64,000 nt of DNA from SKZT01 sp964478625 (lineage in GTDB: Bacteria > Desulfobacterota > Desulfobacteria > Desulfobacterales > SKZT01): assembly GCA_964478625.1 (NCBI GenBank), contig CAYZJH010000002.1, positions 1 to 64,000 of the forward strand, given 5' to 3'. The translations under genes were made by a program, and so were the position numbers. The notes beneath the pieces are model-generated. The model ran no database searches. It had not been told where the DNA came from and saw nothing but the letters and a program-made list of their open reading frames with translations. Positions 17,172 through 25,756 of this stretch are shown here, one piece after another (position 1 is the first letter of the stretch; each line of letters starts with the position of its first letter).

Positions 17172-18044
17172 CTATGAATCTGTTATATTCTTAATCACCG
17201 AGTCAAAATAGATCGTCAGCATAGTCTCAGCCTGATGCAAGGCTTGAGCGGAAGAAAATTCCGAGCCCAGTTCTTGTAAAATTGCATGAAAAGGTGAAGT
17301 ACCAGCCTGAATTGAATGGTAATCGATCGCCGGGGGTCTGTAGTGGCGATCTTCGAAAAAATAATTGGCAATTGGCCAGTCGGGGCTTCGAAACGGCCAG
17401 TTCAGTTTCAGGGTCAATAGGCGGTAAATTTTCGATAAGGTGTCCGAAGACAACATTTCCAAATGGATCTGGGTGCCCAGACGGGTTTCAATTTCATAAA
17501 AAACTGCAGCAAGGAATTCATGTTCCGTAATAATCAACCCATAAGTATACCAGTCATCAAAGCAGGCAAGAGTAATTTTTTTTATCCGTTCAGGGAGTTT
17601 TTTGCTTGAGGGGCAAAAATAAATACGGCAGGCCATTCCTCCATAATAACTTAAGCCTCGAAAATCGATACCTTTATTGCCCTCAGCCATTGGATGAAGC
17701 AGACAGCCGACTTTTGAGAGTTCAGGGCCGATCAGGCCTACATATGGGCAATGATGAAACTCGGGGAATGGCTGGTTTTTATGAGCCCAAAGGCTAACCA
17801 TTTCCCCGAATCCGACAATTTCGGAAAGTTCCCGGGTAACGGATGCAAATTCAAGAGTTCTTTGCTTGAGCATGGAAACGAGAGTGCCCCGGGAAAAATC
17901 CGCCAGATTATACAGGCCGCAACAAGCTCCGCATGAAACCGAATCACTGACCTGACAAAGGTAACCGTTGGTCTTAGCAGCAAAGTCTCCGGTTTCATGG
18001 TCCTGATGATGTCTGGCATTGAGATGATTTGGAATATTTTTCAT
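17172..18044 (-). CDS. Cysteine-rich protein with CxxCC cluster, function unknown
   Basis: About 290 aa from ATG 18044; an in-frame GTG at 18101 is possible but lacks a ribosome site. The N-terminal third has VSCGACCGLYN, the YkgJ-like metal-cluster signature, with further cysteines in HHCPYVG, GCLLHP, ACRIYFCP and LACFDDW. The rest is mixed helix with no signal peptide or membrane span. Its position next to the YcgN gene, convergent with 11 bp between, puts two different cysteine-cluster proteins side by side. I cannot name a function; a metal-binding role is inference from the cysteine pattern. Confidence 0.75.
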   Translation of the reverse strand: MKNIPNHLNARHHQDHETGDFAAKTNGYLCQVSDSVSCGACCGLYNLADFSRGTLVSMLKQRTLEFASVTRELSEIVGFGEMVSLWAHKNQPFPEFHHCPYVGLIGPELSKVGCLLHPMAEGNKGIDFRGLSYYGGMACRIYFCPSSKKLPERIKKITLACFDDWYTYGLIITEHEFLAAVFYEIETRLGTQIHLEMLSSDTLSKIYRLLTLKLNWPFRSPDWPIANYFFEDRHYRPPAIDYHSIQAGTSPFHAILQELGSEFSSAQALHQAETMLTIYFDSVIKNITDS

Positions 18045-18155
18045 GTCAGACTCTACAAGCAATGGGCATTTTTGTCCCCGTGGTGAAACTGCATGGCGCA
18101 CAGCATTTGGATCCGTCTGTTTTTTTCTCCAAAATATCCGGCTTTTTTGGTATGG

Positions 18156-18611
18156 CTATTTCCTTTCCGGCGGACCAATAATCAGAACCGGAGATTTTGA
18201 CAGTCGCATGACTTTTTCCGTGACCGACCCGAACATAAAACGTCTCCATCCGGACTGGCCATGTGTTGCAATGACAATAATGTCGGCTTCAACTTCCTTG
18301 GCATATTCCGCTATTTCATCCCATGGGGATCCTTCAAGCAATATTGATTTGGATCTGATGGTGTTGGGAACCTTTTTTTCCATTAATGATTTAAGTGATG
18401 TTTCTGCATTGTTGCGAATGTTTTCCATGACTTCCGGAAGATAATGAGCCGCAGGAGCCGCTGATGTGGCCGCAGCGGAAAGCGGTGCAACCACATGCAC
18501 CACCAAAAGTTCTGCAGAAAAATGCTCGGCCAGTTCAATAGCCGCTTTCAAGCCTAGGTCCGATAATTCGCTGAAATCCGTGGGGCTGATAATTTTATTT
18601 ATCGGCAACAT
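18156..18611 (-). CDS. Universal stress protein (UspA family)
   Basis: A 151-aa UspA-fold protein (ATP-binding type). It shows the family start KIISPTDFSELSDLGLKAA, the ADIIVIATHGQSGW strand-loop, and the nucleotide-binding G-x2-G-x9-G-S pattern in GQSGWRRFMFGSVTEKVM, ending SPVLIIGPP. It is clearly a tandem duplicate of the next gene (18691-19146). Both are minus strand and about 80 bp apart, so they probably form a unit. The role is general stress tolerance; no specific trigger can be read from sequence. Confidence 0.93.
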   Translation of the reverse strand: MLPINKIISPTDFSELSDLGLKAAIELAEHFSAELLVVHVVAPLSAAATSAAPAAHYLPEVMENIRNNAETSLKSLMEKKVPNTIRSKSILLEGSPWDEIAEYAKEVEADIIVIATHGQSGWRRFMFGSVTEKVMRLSKSPVLIIGPPERK

Positions 18612-18690
18612 AACTTAACTCCTTTCTTTTGTTCAGTGAGATTAAAAAAAACGATATCCTCATGCCCGATGTTTAGGATGCTAAACCCGC

Positions 18691-19146
18691 TTATTGACCC
18701 TTATGGGGGGTTACGATAAGAACCGGGCACGTGGCGATACGCATCACCTTGTCTGTGACCGACCCGAACATCAGTCTTTTCCAGCCTGACCTCCCATGGC
18801 TTGAAATAACGATCAGATCAACGTTTTCTTTTTTTGCCAGAAGGGCAATTTCTTCTGCCGGAAGCCCTTCGAGCAATTGGGGGCGGGCATGGATATGATC
18901 AGGTATCTTGTTTTCAATCATGTGATTCAATAAATTTTCCGTAGACGTTTTCATCTCATTCATGATTTCCGAAAAACTGATCGCCGAATGACCTGTCATC
19001 GCTGGTGCCGCGGAGATAGGTGCCACCACATGGACAAGCAGAAGTTCGGAGGAAAAATGTTCCGTCAACTCAATAGCGGCTTCCAATGCCAAATCGGAAG
19101 GTTCACTAAAATCCGTTGGACTCATAATTTTTTTGAATGGCAGCAT
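18691..19146 (-). CDS. Universal stress protein (UspA family)
   Basis: A 151-aa paralogue of the neighbouring downstream gene, sharing start (KIMSPTDFSEPSDLALEAA), ATP-binding motif GRSGWKRLMFGSVTDKVM and C-terminal CPVLIVTPH. The middle (residues 45-90) is the most diverged part. A PII protein gene lies 72 bp upstream in the same direction, so PII-Usp-Usp could be co-transcribed. Tandem Usp duplication is common and may allow heterodimers. Confidence 0.93.
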   Translation of the reverse strand: MLPFKKIMSPTDFSEPSDLALEAAIELTEHFSSELLLVHVVAPISAAPAMTGHSAISFSEIMNEMKTSTENLLNHMIENKIPDHIHARPQLLEGLPAEEIALLAKKENVDLIVISSHGRSGWKRLMFGSVTDKVMRIATCPVLIVTPHKGQ

Positions 19147-19218
19147 GATTTTTTCATCCTTTCACACAATTGACGGTTTATCGGTAAAGGTGTAAAAAAT
19201 GAATTCTTTCGGTAATGA

Positions 19219-19557
19219 TCATATGGCATCCTCTCCGGTCTCACCGGTCCTGACACGAATGGCTTGTTCGATGGGAGTGATAAAAATTTTACCATCACCC
19301 AGCTTTCCTGTATTTGCGGATTTACGTATGGTTTCCACAACCTGGTTTGCCTGGTTTGAAGCAACGATTATTTCAATTTTAATTTTGGGGATAAAATCTA
19401 CCACATATTCAGCGCCACGATAAATTTCCTTGTGACCTTTCTGTCTGCCATATCCCTTTACCTCGGTAATTGTCATTCCCTTAATACCGATTTCATTCAG
19501 GGCTTCTTTAACCTCATCGAGTTTAAAAGGTTTTATGATCGCTTCAATTTTTTTCAT
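19219..19557 (-). CDS. glnB: Nitrogen regulatory protein P-II
   Basis: A 112-aa PII signalling protein, a trimer that senses 2-oxoglutarate and ATP/ADP and controls nitrogen assimilation. It has the start MKKIEAIIKPFKLDEVK, T-loop with Tyr51 (GHKEIYRGAEYVVDF), the uridylylation site in proteobacteria, and C-terminal DGKIFITPIEQAIRVRTGE. Whether it is GlnB or GlnK cannot be settled: no amtB, glnA or glnD lies near. The genes downstream are two universal stress proteins, an unusual context for PII. Confidence 0.93.
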   Translation of the reverse strand: MKKIEAIIKPFKLDEVKEALNEIGIKGMTITEVKGYGRQKGHKEIYRGAEYVVDFIPKIKIEIIVASNQANQVVETIRKSANTGKLGDGKIFITPIEQAIRVRTGETGEDAI

Positions 19558-19670
19558 AGGGCTATCCTCCCGGAAAAATAGATATTTTAAACTGTTTAAT
19601 TAGTTTTAGGTGAAATTTAGCACAAAATTTTTGGTATGTCTTAGAAAAGTGTAAAAAAAGAAAGGAAATG

Positions 19671-19704
19671 AAAAACCCCTTTCTTTAAGGGCAAAGCAAG
19701 GGGT
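19671..19704 (-). terminator. Intrinsic terminator after the XRE-cupin gene
   Basis: Read on the minus strand, ACCCCTT (complement of 19698-19704) pairs with AAGGGGT (19675-19681) around a 16-nt loop and runs into five T. It lies 36 bp after the stop of the XRE-cupin regulator. Confidence 0.7.
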
Positions 19705-19739
19705 CTGATCGAAAAAATTGAAAACCAAGGTAATAAACC

Positions 19740-20378
19740 TTACTGCTGGTAGAGCACCGCGATAATCGTAGCGCTGCCCTCTTTGGCCATGATGATATGA
19801 GGTGTGGTGGAAAGGTAGTAGGCGCTGTCTCCGGCCTCAAGATCAAAAGCTTCCTCTCCGATCCTAAGGGAAACAATTCCATCGAGCACATAAATAAATT
19901 CTTCTCCGTCATGGCAGGAGGGTTCCGGTTCCCTGAGGGATTCAAGCTGAACAATCAGTGCTTCCATATGACGACCCTGGACTTCAGGCGCCAGGCTTTT
20001 GTATGTATAGGCTTTTTGCTGCCCCTTCTTGGATGTTGACCTGGATATGATTTTTTGTTCATTTTTTCTGGTAATGGAATAAAGTTTGTTCCCCACACCT
20101 GAAACCAGGCGGCCAAAAGCACTGTCCAAGGCCTTGGACAATTTCATGATGGTTCCCAGTTGAGGCTTCACTTCGTTGTTTTCAATGCGGGTTAAAAATT
20201 CAACTTCGAATCCGGTCAGGTTTGAAAGCTCATCCAGGCTCAACCCTTTTTCTTCGCGTAATCGTTTAATACGCTCTCCAATGGCCTCGACACCTTTTCC
20301 GGTCGTTTTTGATATGTTTCCCGTGAGATCCTCAAAAAAATCCACATTAATATGGGGCGTGTTTTCATTTTTTTGCAT
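19740..20378 (-). CDS. XRE-family transcriptional regulator with C-terminal cupin
   Basis: A 212-aa regulator. Residues 25-90 form a helix-turn-helix of the XRE/Cro type (IGERIKRLREEKGLSLDELSNLT), and residues 140-210 a cupin-2 barrel (EFIYVLDGIVSLRIGEEAF, with ESCHDGEEF-type metal residues). This architecture is typical of PuuR/SutR-like one-component sensors that bind a small molecule. A second protein of the same architecture lies at 32232-32783. The two bracket the acyl-CoA degradation locus (20.4-34 kb), so they may sense intermediates of it. It is the last gene of the minus-strand series and is followed by a terminator. Confidence 0.9.
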   Translation of the reverse strand: MQKNENTPHINVDFFEDLTGNISKTTGKGVEAIGERIKRLREEKGLSLDELSNLTGFEVEFLTRIENNEVKPQLGTIMKLSKALDSAFGRLVSGVGNKLYSITRKNEQKIISRSTSKKGQQKAYTYKSLAPEVQGRHMEALIVQLESLREPEPSCHDGEEFIYVLDGIVSLRIGEEAFDLEAGDSAYYLSTTPHIIMAKEGSATIIAVLYQQ

Positions 20379-20480
20379 GATGAACTCCTGTTATTGTCAA
20401 TTGAAAAATACCCACTGATGATGATCGCGATTCCGGATAAATCCAAATTCCCCCAATATGCGGCATGATTTCATGACAGG

Positions 20481-21650
20481 TTATGAAGCTTGGTACTTGT
20501 CAGGTAAAATTGCCTGTCCACCCCAATTTTTGGGTAATTTTTGCCCGGGTTTTTCTCCGAACTTTTCTTTCAGTTTTTTAAGGCCGGGGCGTGCGAATTT
20601 AGGATGACCCTCTTTCAGGGTTCGGCCATTGACGACGGCTTCAGAACGGAGTTTTCTGCCGATGGTTTTTTCTAGCTTTTTACCGATCCATAAAACCCGA
20701 TCCACATCATATCCGTGTTCAATTCCCATTTCATCGATCTGAACCAACGTATCTTCCAGAGTGACAAGGCCGACATATCTTGGATCTTCATAGTAGTATT
20801 CACCGGTTCCTTTGACGGGACAATCATCCAGGAAATTGGCCGGCTGACCTCCTAACCCTCCAAGAGTGGCTTCATAACGGATGATACCCGCCTGCAAAGC
20901 AGCCAATATTGAAGCCGAGGCCACTCGTTTGGTTTCATGAAAATGGGCCAGGTGAAGTTCCGTTTTGGGGATTTCATCCAGAATCATGGAGAAATATCGA
21001 TAAACATCAGGCGCCGAAGCACTTCCGTCATGGTCTGCATGCTCGATATCGTGTGCCCCGATTTCCAGCCATCGTTTGGTAAACTCCACAGCATCCTTTA
21101 AATCAGTGGCTCCGCCAATGGGACTTCCCCAAATGGTGCTCACGGTACCGCACATAATCATTCCGGCATCATTGCATTTTTTGATGCACCGCTCGGCTTC
21201 CTTCCAGTATGCCGGAAGGGTAGTCCCTGAATTGGCAAAGTGGTGTTCCTCTTCAGTGGAAACCATCATTAAAAGGCGATCCGGCCCGATTCCTTTTTGT
21301 TTAAGTTCGATGGCCCGATCCACAGCCGCCTCCCTTATGGTGATGGCCGTAAAGGTGATGTCCTCATAATTAACCCCATTTTTGACACACCGGTTCTTAA
21401 AGAGGTCACTTCTCATATGGGTCAGGAGTTCTTCTGCATCCCTGAACTGAGGCATCAAAAAAGGGTTGCCAAGATTGGTGACTTCAATATCGCGGCATCC
21501 GGCAAAGATAAGTTCTTCCAGATAAAATATTTTGGCAGGGGTGGATATGAACTTTTCTTCATGCTGAAAACCGTCCCGAACGGTAATGTCTCCAATCGTC
21601 ACTTTTCGTGGCATTCTTGGGAAAATTTTCCAATAATCATATTCGGTCAT
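20481..21650 (-). CDS. HMG-CoA lyase-like TIM-barrel protein (DRE-TIM family)
   Basis: A DRE-TIM metallolyase-like protein, related to HMG-CoA lyase, which would split HMG-CoA into acetyl-CoA and acetoacetate. It starts at ATG 21650 after AAGGGGGATAACC. The first strand DITVRDGFQHEE holds the metal/base residues, FAGCRDIEVTN follows, and HLAHFHETKRVA holds the metal histidines. At about 390 aa it exceeds typical HMGL (about 300). The catalytic-cysteine loop GLGGCP reads GLGGQP, with a cysteine eight residues later (LDDCPVKG). It follows the carboxyltransferase gene by 27 bp, as expected for a leucine/isovalerate route, but the missing cysteine means another lyase or carboligase activity is possible. 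Confidence 0.75.
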   Translation of the reverse strand: MTEYDYWKIFPRMPRKVTIGDITVRDGFQHEEKFISTPAKIFYLEELIFAGCRDIEVTNLGNPFLMPQFRDAEELLTHMRSDLFKNRCVKNGVNYEDITFTAITIREAAVDRAIELKQKGIGPDRLLMMVSTEEEHHFANSGTTLPAYWKEAERCIKKCNDAGMIMCGTVSTIWGSPIGGATDLKDAVEFTKRWLEIGAHDIEHADHDGSASAPDVYRYFSMILDEIPKTELHLAHFHETKRVASASILAALQAGIIRYEATLGGLGGQPANFLDDCPVKGTGEYYYEDPRYVGLVTLEDTLVQIDEMGIEHGYDVDRVLWIGKKLEKTIGRKLRSEAVVNGRTLKEGHPKFARPGLKKLKEKFGEKPGQKLPKNWGGQAILPDKYQAS

Positions 21651-21677
21651 GGTTATCCCCCTTATCATTGCTGGTTT

Positions 21678-23279
21678 TCAAAATCTGAGGTTTCCAAAGG
21701 ATGGCTCACCCAAAGGTTTCAACAGACTGACCTCAAAAGCCATGGCAAGCCAATCCCTGATTTCCGAAAATTTCAGAACCCGATCGTTTAAAAGTCTTGC
21801 ACCGCAGTAAAACGGATGCGCTTCGCCATCATATTTGTCGATCATTTTTTGACGAAAAGCCTCTTTTTCTTCATCAGTCATGGGCTTTCCTCTTGCCTCG
21901 CGCTTTCTTTCCTCGATAGTCAGCAAGACTCCTGCCGCACTTCTTCCACTCATCACCGATGTGCGTGCTCTCATGGTTGAGAATAAAAAATGAGGACGAT
22001 AAGCCCGTCCGCACATACCATAGTTTGCCGCACCATTATCCGGCCCGATAACCAGCTGAATTCGAGGAGTCTGAGCGCAGGATACGGCCCGGACCATGTC
22101 CGCACCGTATTTTCCGATTCCCATCTGTTCAGCTTCAGAACCAACCATATACCCGGGAGAACTTTGAATAAACAACAGAGGTACTTTTTCCTGGGAGCAT
22201 CGTATAATCCATTCAGTGGCCTTCCTGGCTGCTTCTATGAAAATAATGCCCACCGCATTGGATGCAACAACACCGACAGGGATGCCTTTGAGCCGAACTT
22301 TTCCTGTCACGATATTGTCTCCGCGGCCTGGAGCGTAGTGCTGTTTATATTCACTGAAACAACTCTCATCGGCAATCGCCTCCAGAAAAGAGCGAACATC
22401 AATTCCCTGATGGATGGCAGAAGGAAGTATTTCATAAATGGATTCGGAAGAAACCGCAGGTGGTTGCTCAGGATATCGATGAATATGGAGTTTCTGAGGG
22501 CGCTCCCATGAGAGAACATCCCGAACCATCTGGATGCCCTCCTCCTGGGTGGTACAGAAATGGTCTGCTCCGCCGGACAATTGCGTATGAACTTTGGCAC
22601 CCCCTAAGTTTTCAGCCGATATGATTTCACCGGTAGCCATTTTGACCAGGGGAGGTCCACCCAGAAAAGAATATGCCAGTTGGTCAATCATCACTGCCTG
22701 GCATGCCATAAAGACGATGTAGGCACCTCCGGCGGTGTTTCCGCCCGTACTCAATGTGATCTGCTTCAGCCCCATGGAAGACATCCTGGCCATATTGTAA
22801 AACATGGATCCAAAATGCCCGTCATCAGGAAATACATCAGCCTGCATTGGCAAGTAGGCCCCTCCGGAATCAGCAATATATACGCAGTTTAATCCGCATT
22901 GTTCGGCAATGGCCTGGGCACGCAAATGCTTTTTCAGGGTAATTGGAAAATAGGTGCCGGCCTTAACACGGCTGTCGTTTGCAATAATCATGGTCCAGTT
23001 GTCATGGATTTTTCCGATTCCGGTCACAATGCCTGCACAGGGAACATCGGCCACATCGGGATAATTCATTCCAAAACCGGCTATCCGGGAAAATTCGAAA
23101 AATTCGGTGTCTGAATCGATCAGATCACCGATCAGTTCACGAACCGGACGTTTTCCTTGCTTTGCCAATCGATCCACCGCTTCCTGACCACCCGGCCAAA
23201 TGGCATAATAAAGTCGTTCATCAAGTTTCAATTCTTCATTTTTCCAGAAATGACGATTTTGCTCTTTTGTGTTGGTCAT
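21678..23279 (-). CDS. Acyl-CoA carboxylase carboxyltransferase subunit (methylcrotonyl-CoA carboxylase beta-like)
   Basis: A 533-aa biotin-dependent carboxyltransferase with duplicated crotonase-like N and C domains. N-domain blocks are VPCAGIVTGIGKIH, IADSGGAYLPMQADVFPD and GGAKVHTQLSGGADH. C-domain blocks are GDNIVTGKVRLKGIPVGVVASN and FSTMRARTSVMSGRSAAGVL, which resemble the methylcrotonyl-CoA carboxylase beta chain more than propionyl-CoA carboxylase. No biotin carboxylase or biotin carrier gene is in view, so the partner must be elsewhere; a decarboxylase role in a membrane complex is a less likely alternative. Flanked by the HMG-CoA-lyase-like and hydratase genes on the same strand. 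Confidence 0.85.
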   Translation of the reverse strand: MTNTKEQNRHFWKNEELKLDERLYYAIWPGGQEAVDRLAKQGKRPVRELIGDLIDSDTEFFEFSRIAGFGMNYPDVADVPCAGIVTGIGKIHDNWTMIIANDSRVKAGTYFPITLKKHLRAQAIAEQCGLNCVYIADSGGAYLPMQADVFPDDGHFGSMFYNMARMSSMGLKQITLSTGGNTAGGAYIVFMACQAVMIDQLAYSFLGGPPLVKMATGEIISAENLGGAKVHTQLSGGADHFCTTQEEGIQMVRDVLSWERPQKLHIHRYPEQPPAVSSESIYEILPSAIHQGIDVRSFLEAIADESCFSEYKQHYAPGRGDNIVTGKVRLKGIPVGVVASNAVGIIFIEAARKATEWIIRCSQEKVPLLFIQSSPGYMVGSEAEQMGIGKYGADMVRAVSCAQTPRIQLVIGPDNGAANYGMCGRAYRPHFLFSTMRARTSVMSGRSAAGVLLTIEERKREARGKPMTDEEKEAFRQKMIDKYDGEAHPFYCGARLLNDRVLKFSEIRDWLAMAFEVSLLKPLGEPSFGNLRF

Positions 23280-23316
23280 GTTAATTCCTATTTTTCAGGA
23301 AGTCTTTTGAGTTTTA

Positions 23317-23337
23317 CATCATCATCATCATCATCAT
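23317..23337 (-). repeat. Seven tandem ATG codons followed by TAA
   Basis: Plus strand reads CAT seven times; on the minus strand this is seven in-frame ATG codons followed directly by TAA, between the hydratase stop and the carboxyltransferase start (38 bp upstream of its ATG). A trinucleotide microsatellite can change length by slippage. As mRNA it could act as a mini-ORF or ribosome decoy. Confidence 0.8.
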
Positions 23338-23441
23338 TGCGTACACGTCAAAATGGAATCCCGAAACCGGGGAAAGTGTGCGAAAACCGTTGGATGTCGG
23401 CTTTTTTTCCGGGATGACGGAAAAAGCCTGAAAATCAGGTC

Positions 23442-24227
23442 TTATTTGCCTTTAAAAATGGGTTTGCGTTTTTCCCTGAAAGCGTTCAGAGCTTCAACTC
23501 GATCCTCTGTGGGAATGGTTATCCAGTAAGCGTTCGATTCGATTGCGAGCCCTGTCTGGATATCTGTTTCAATGCCGAAATTGATGGCGAATTTTGCCTG
23601 TTCAATGGCAATGGGAGCGCAATCACATATCATGTCAGCCATTTTTCGACATTGATCCGGCAATGTCTCCAGGGAACATACCAGATTAACCAGGCCGAGA
23701 TCGAAAGCCTCCTGCGCGGTAATCCGCCGCCCGGTAAAAATCAGTTCCTTGGCCTTGCCCAAACCGATAAGCCTGGGAAGTCTTTGGGTCCCACCGGCCC
23801 CGGGAATTATTCCAAGGCGGGTTTCGGTCAGACCCATGGAAGCGTTTTCAGATGCAATTCGAATGTCACAGGCCAGAGCCAATTCAGTTCCACCCCCTAG
23901 TGCAATCCCATTGATTGCCGCAATGACGGGTTTGTTGATCTGTTCAATGCTTGTAAAAAGATTTCGGATGGTTAGGATAAATTTTTTCACCTCCACCGGA
24001 TCCATGGTCGAACGTTCTTTCAAATCAGCTCCTGCACAAAATGCTTTTTCACTTCCACCGGTAATTATGATAACCCTCACCTCGGGATCAAATCGCAATT
24101 TCTCAATCTCATTTTTTAAAGCATTCAGCAGGGCAAAATTAAAGGCATTCATCGCTTCCGGACGATTTAATTTGAGCACCACCACCTGATGATCACGTTC
24201 AACATTCAAAATGGATATTTCACCCAT
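23442..24227 (-). CDS. Enoyl-CoA hydratase, methylglutaconyl-CoA hydratase (AUH)-like
   Basis: A 261-aa crotonase-fold enzyme; start ATG 24227 is set by AAAGGAGGAATTC just after the dehydrogenase stop. It has oxyanion-hole segment FCAGADLKERSTM, active-site region CDIRIASENASMGLTETRLGIIPG with the catalytic glutamate of ETRLG, and GGTQRLPRLIG. The ADLKER and TGLAIESNAYW...TEDRVEAL stretches match the human AUH (3-methylglutaconyl-CoA hydratase) pattern, fitting the neighbouring carboxyltransferase and HMG-CoA-lyase-like genes. The same enzyme could hydrate crotonyl-CoA for the IcmF arm; it is the only hydratase in the locus. Confidence 0.9.
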   Translation of the reverse strand: MGEISILNVERDHQVVVLKLNRPEAMNAFNFALLNALKNEIEKLRFDPEVRVIIITGGSEKAFCAGADLKERSTMDPVEVKKFILTIRNLFTSIEQINKPVIAAINGIALGGGTELALACDIRIASENASMGLTETRLGIIPGAGGTQRLPRLIGLGKAKELIFTGRRITAQEAFDLGLVNLVCSLETLPDQCRKMADMICDCAPIAIEQAKFAINFGIETDIQTGLAIESNAYWITIPTEDRVEALNAFREKRKPIFKGK

Positions 24228-24238
24228 GAATTCCTCCT

Positions 24239-25387
24239 TTAACATCCGATATAACGGGAAATGACGATCCGTTGAACTTCAGAAGTTCCCTCGCCGATAT
24301 CCAGAAGCTTTTGATCCCGATAAAACCGTTCAACATGGTACTCTTTCATGAGGCCGTAGCCGCCGTGAATCTGGACTGCATGGTTGACCACACGTCCCAT
24401 CAGTTCGGAGCAATAGAGTTTTGCCATGGCAGCCTCCTTGGCAAATGGTCGATTGTTGTCCCGAAGCCAGCATGCCTTATAAAGAAGATTTCTTCCGCAT
24501 TCGATTTCCATGGCACAATCAGCCAGTTTAAATGCAATGGCCTGAAATTTGCTAATGGGCTGGTTAAACTGAACCCGGTTTTTGGCATATCGTAATGCCA
24601 TCTCATAAGCTCCTTGAGCCCCCCCAAGGCCCATGGCCGCAATGGATAACCTTCCGCCATCCAAGGTTTCAAGCATCTGATGAAACCCATCGCCTTTTTT
24701 CCCAAGAATATTATCTTCGGAAACACGGACATCGTCAAAATAAAGCTCTGCGGTATTGGAAGATCGCCACATCATTTTACGGTGCATTTCTACCGTTTTA
24801 AAACCCCGGGTTCCATGCTCCACCAGAAAGCAGGTGTATTCAGGTTTTCCGCTGGACCGGGTTCCGGTTATCGCTTGAACCGTAACTCCCATGGAAAGCT
24901 CACATGATGCGTTGGTGATGAATATTTTTGATCCGTTGATCACCCACTGGTTTCCATCCCTGACCGCCGTGGTTTTGCTTCCACCGGCATCAGACCCTGC
25001 CGTGGGTTCTGTCAGCCCGAAGCCCCATAATCCCTCACCGCTGCAAAGTTTTGGAAGGTACTTCTTTTTCTGTGCCTCGCTGCCATAATAATAGATCGGT
25101 CCAATGCCAAGAGAGTTTCCTGCAGCAATGGTTGCTGCCTGAGAACCATCCACTCTGGCAATTTCTTCCACGGCAATAATGTAGGAAAGGTAATCCATGC
25201 CCTGGCCGTCATATTTTTCGGGAACGAACATACCGAACAGCCCGATCTCACCCATCTTTAAGGTCAGAGCCGGTGAGAATTCCTCTTTTTCATCAAGTTC
25301 CAGTGCCACGGGTGCGATTTCGTTTTGGGCGAATTTACGAACTTCCTTACGAATCATTTCCTGTTCTTTTGAGAGGTCGAAATTCAC
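24239..25387 (-). CDS. Acyl-CoA dehydrogenase (short/branched-chain type)
   Basis: An FAD-dependent acyl-CoA dehydrogenase, about 382 aa. I place the start at GTG 25387 (VNFDLSKEQEM), with GGAGG six bases upstream; in-frame codons further upstream give residues unlike the family. Signatures are LTEPTAGSDAGG, KIFITNA, MLETLDGGRLSIAAMGLGGAQ and HGGYGLMKEYHVERFYRDQ. The catalytic glutamate is in IGEGTSEVQ (the MCAD/SCAD position); the isovaleryl-CoA dehydrogenase alternative glutamate is absent (LDGGRL). So the substrate may be a short or 2-methyl-branched acyl-CoA even though downstream genes suggest leucine-type chemistry. First gene of the leftward operon. Confidence 0.92.
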   Translation of the reverse strand: MNFDLSKEQEMIRKEVRKFAQNEIAPVALELDEKEEFSPALTLKMGEIGLFGMFVPEKYDGQGMDYLSYIIAVEEIARVDGSQAATIAAGNSLGIGPIYYYGSEAQKKKYLPKLCSGEGLWGFGLTEPTAGSDAGGSKTTAVRDGNQWVINGSKIFITNASCELSMGVTVQAITGTRSSGKPEYTCFLVEHGTRGFKTVEMHRKMMWRSSNTAELYFDDVRVSEDNILGKKGDGFHQMLETLDGGRLSIAAMGLGGAQGAYEMALRYAKNRVQFNQPISKFQAIAFKLADCAMEIECGRNLLYKACWLRDNNRPFAKEAAMAKLYCSELMGRVVNHAVQIHGGYGLMKEYHVERFYRDQKLLDIGEGTSEVQRIVISRYIGC

Positions 25388-25756
25388 AGATTCCTCCTTT
25401 CCACGGGGTATGCGGATTGAACGATGGGAATCAACTGTTGCTTTTATTGGCGGGTTTCCTAATTCAACCCGGGCTGATTTCCTGCAAGTTTGGTCAGATA
25501 CGTAACTGGCTAATAGTTTCATACTATCCATGTGGGCTTGTTTGTCAATTGTTTTTTACCCGTCACCTATAATTGCCTTGCATTGGAAAAAACCAAAGTA
25601 TATGAGAAAGTACTTGACAAGCGGAAATCATAGCTTGTAACTTCGAGTGAGCGCTCGTTCAATATCTTATTTCGCATTACCCTCATAAAAATGATCGATA
25701 AAATTTGAATCTGATGTTGTGTTGACTAAAATGGGAATTATTAACGGAAAGAGGAC
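25388..25756. other. Divergent promoter region between acyl-CoA dehydrogenase and tetR
   Basis: 369 bp with no gene. It holds GTTTGTC (25540-25546), a half-site also found in the palindrome before icmF, and the tetR promoter with its own palindrome. Probable control region for both directions. Confidence 0.6.
25614..25660 (+). promoter_or_regulatory. tetR promoter with palindromic operator
   Basis: TTGACA at 25614-25619 is a consensus -35; the -10 (around 25637) is weak. Just downstream GAGTGAGCGCTCGTTC (25645-25660) is a palindrome with a perfect GAGCGCTC core, overlapping the expected transcription start. This layout fits autorepression by the TetR protein. Confidence 0.5.

Noticed and set aside
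24239..25387. Calling this enzyme isovaleryl-CoA dehydrogenase from context
   Set aside because: It has the MCAD/SCAD-position glutamate (GEGTSE) and LDGGRL where the isovaleryl enzyme has its catalytic glutamate.
25614..25660. Reading the GAGTGAGCGCTCGTTC palindrome as a transcription terminator
   Set aside because: No T-run follows on either strand and it lies directly after a consensus -35, so an operator is more likely.
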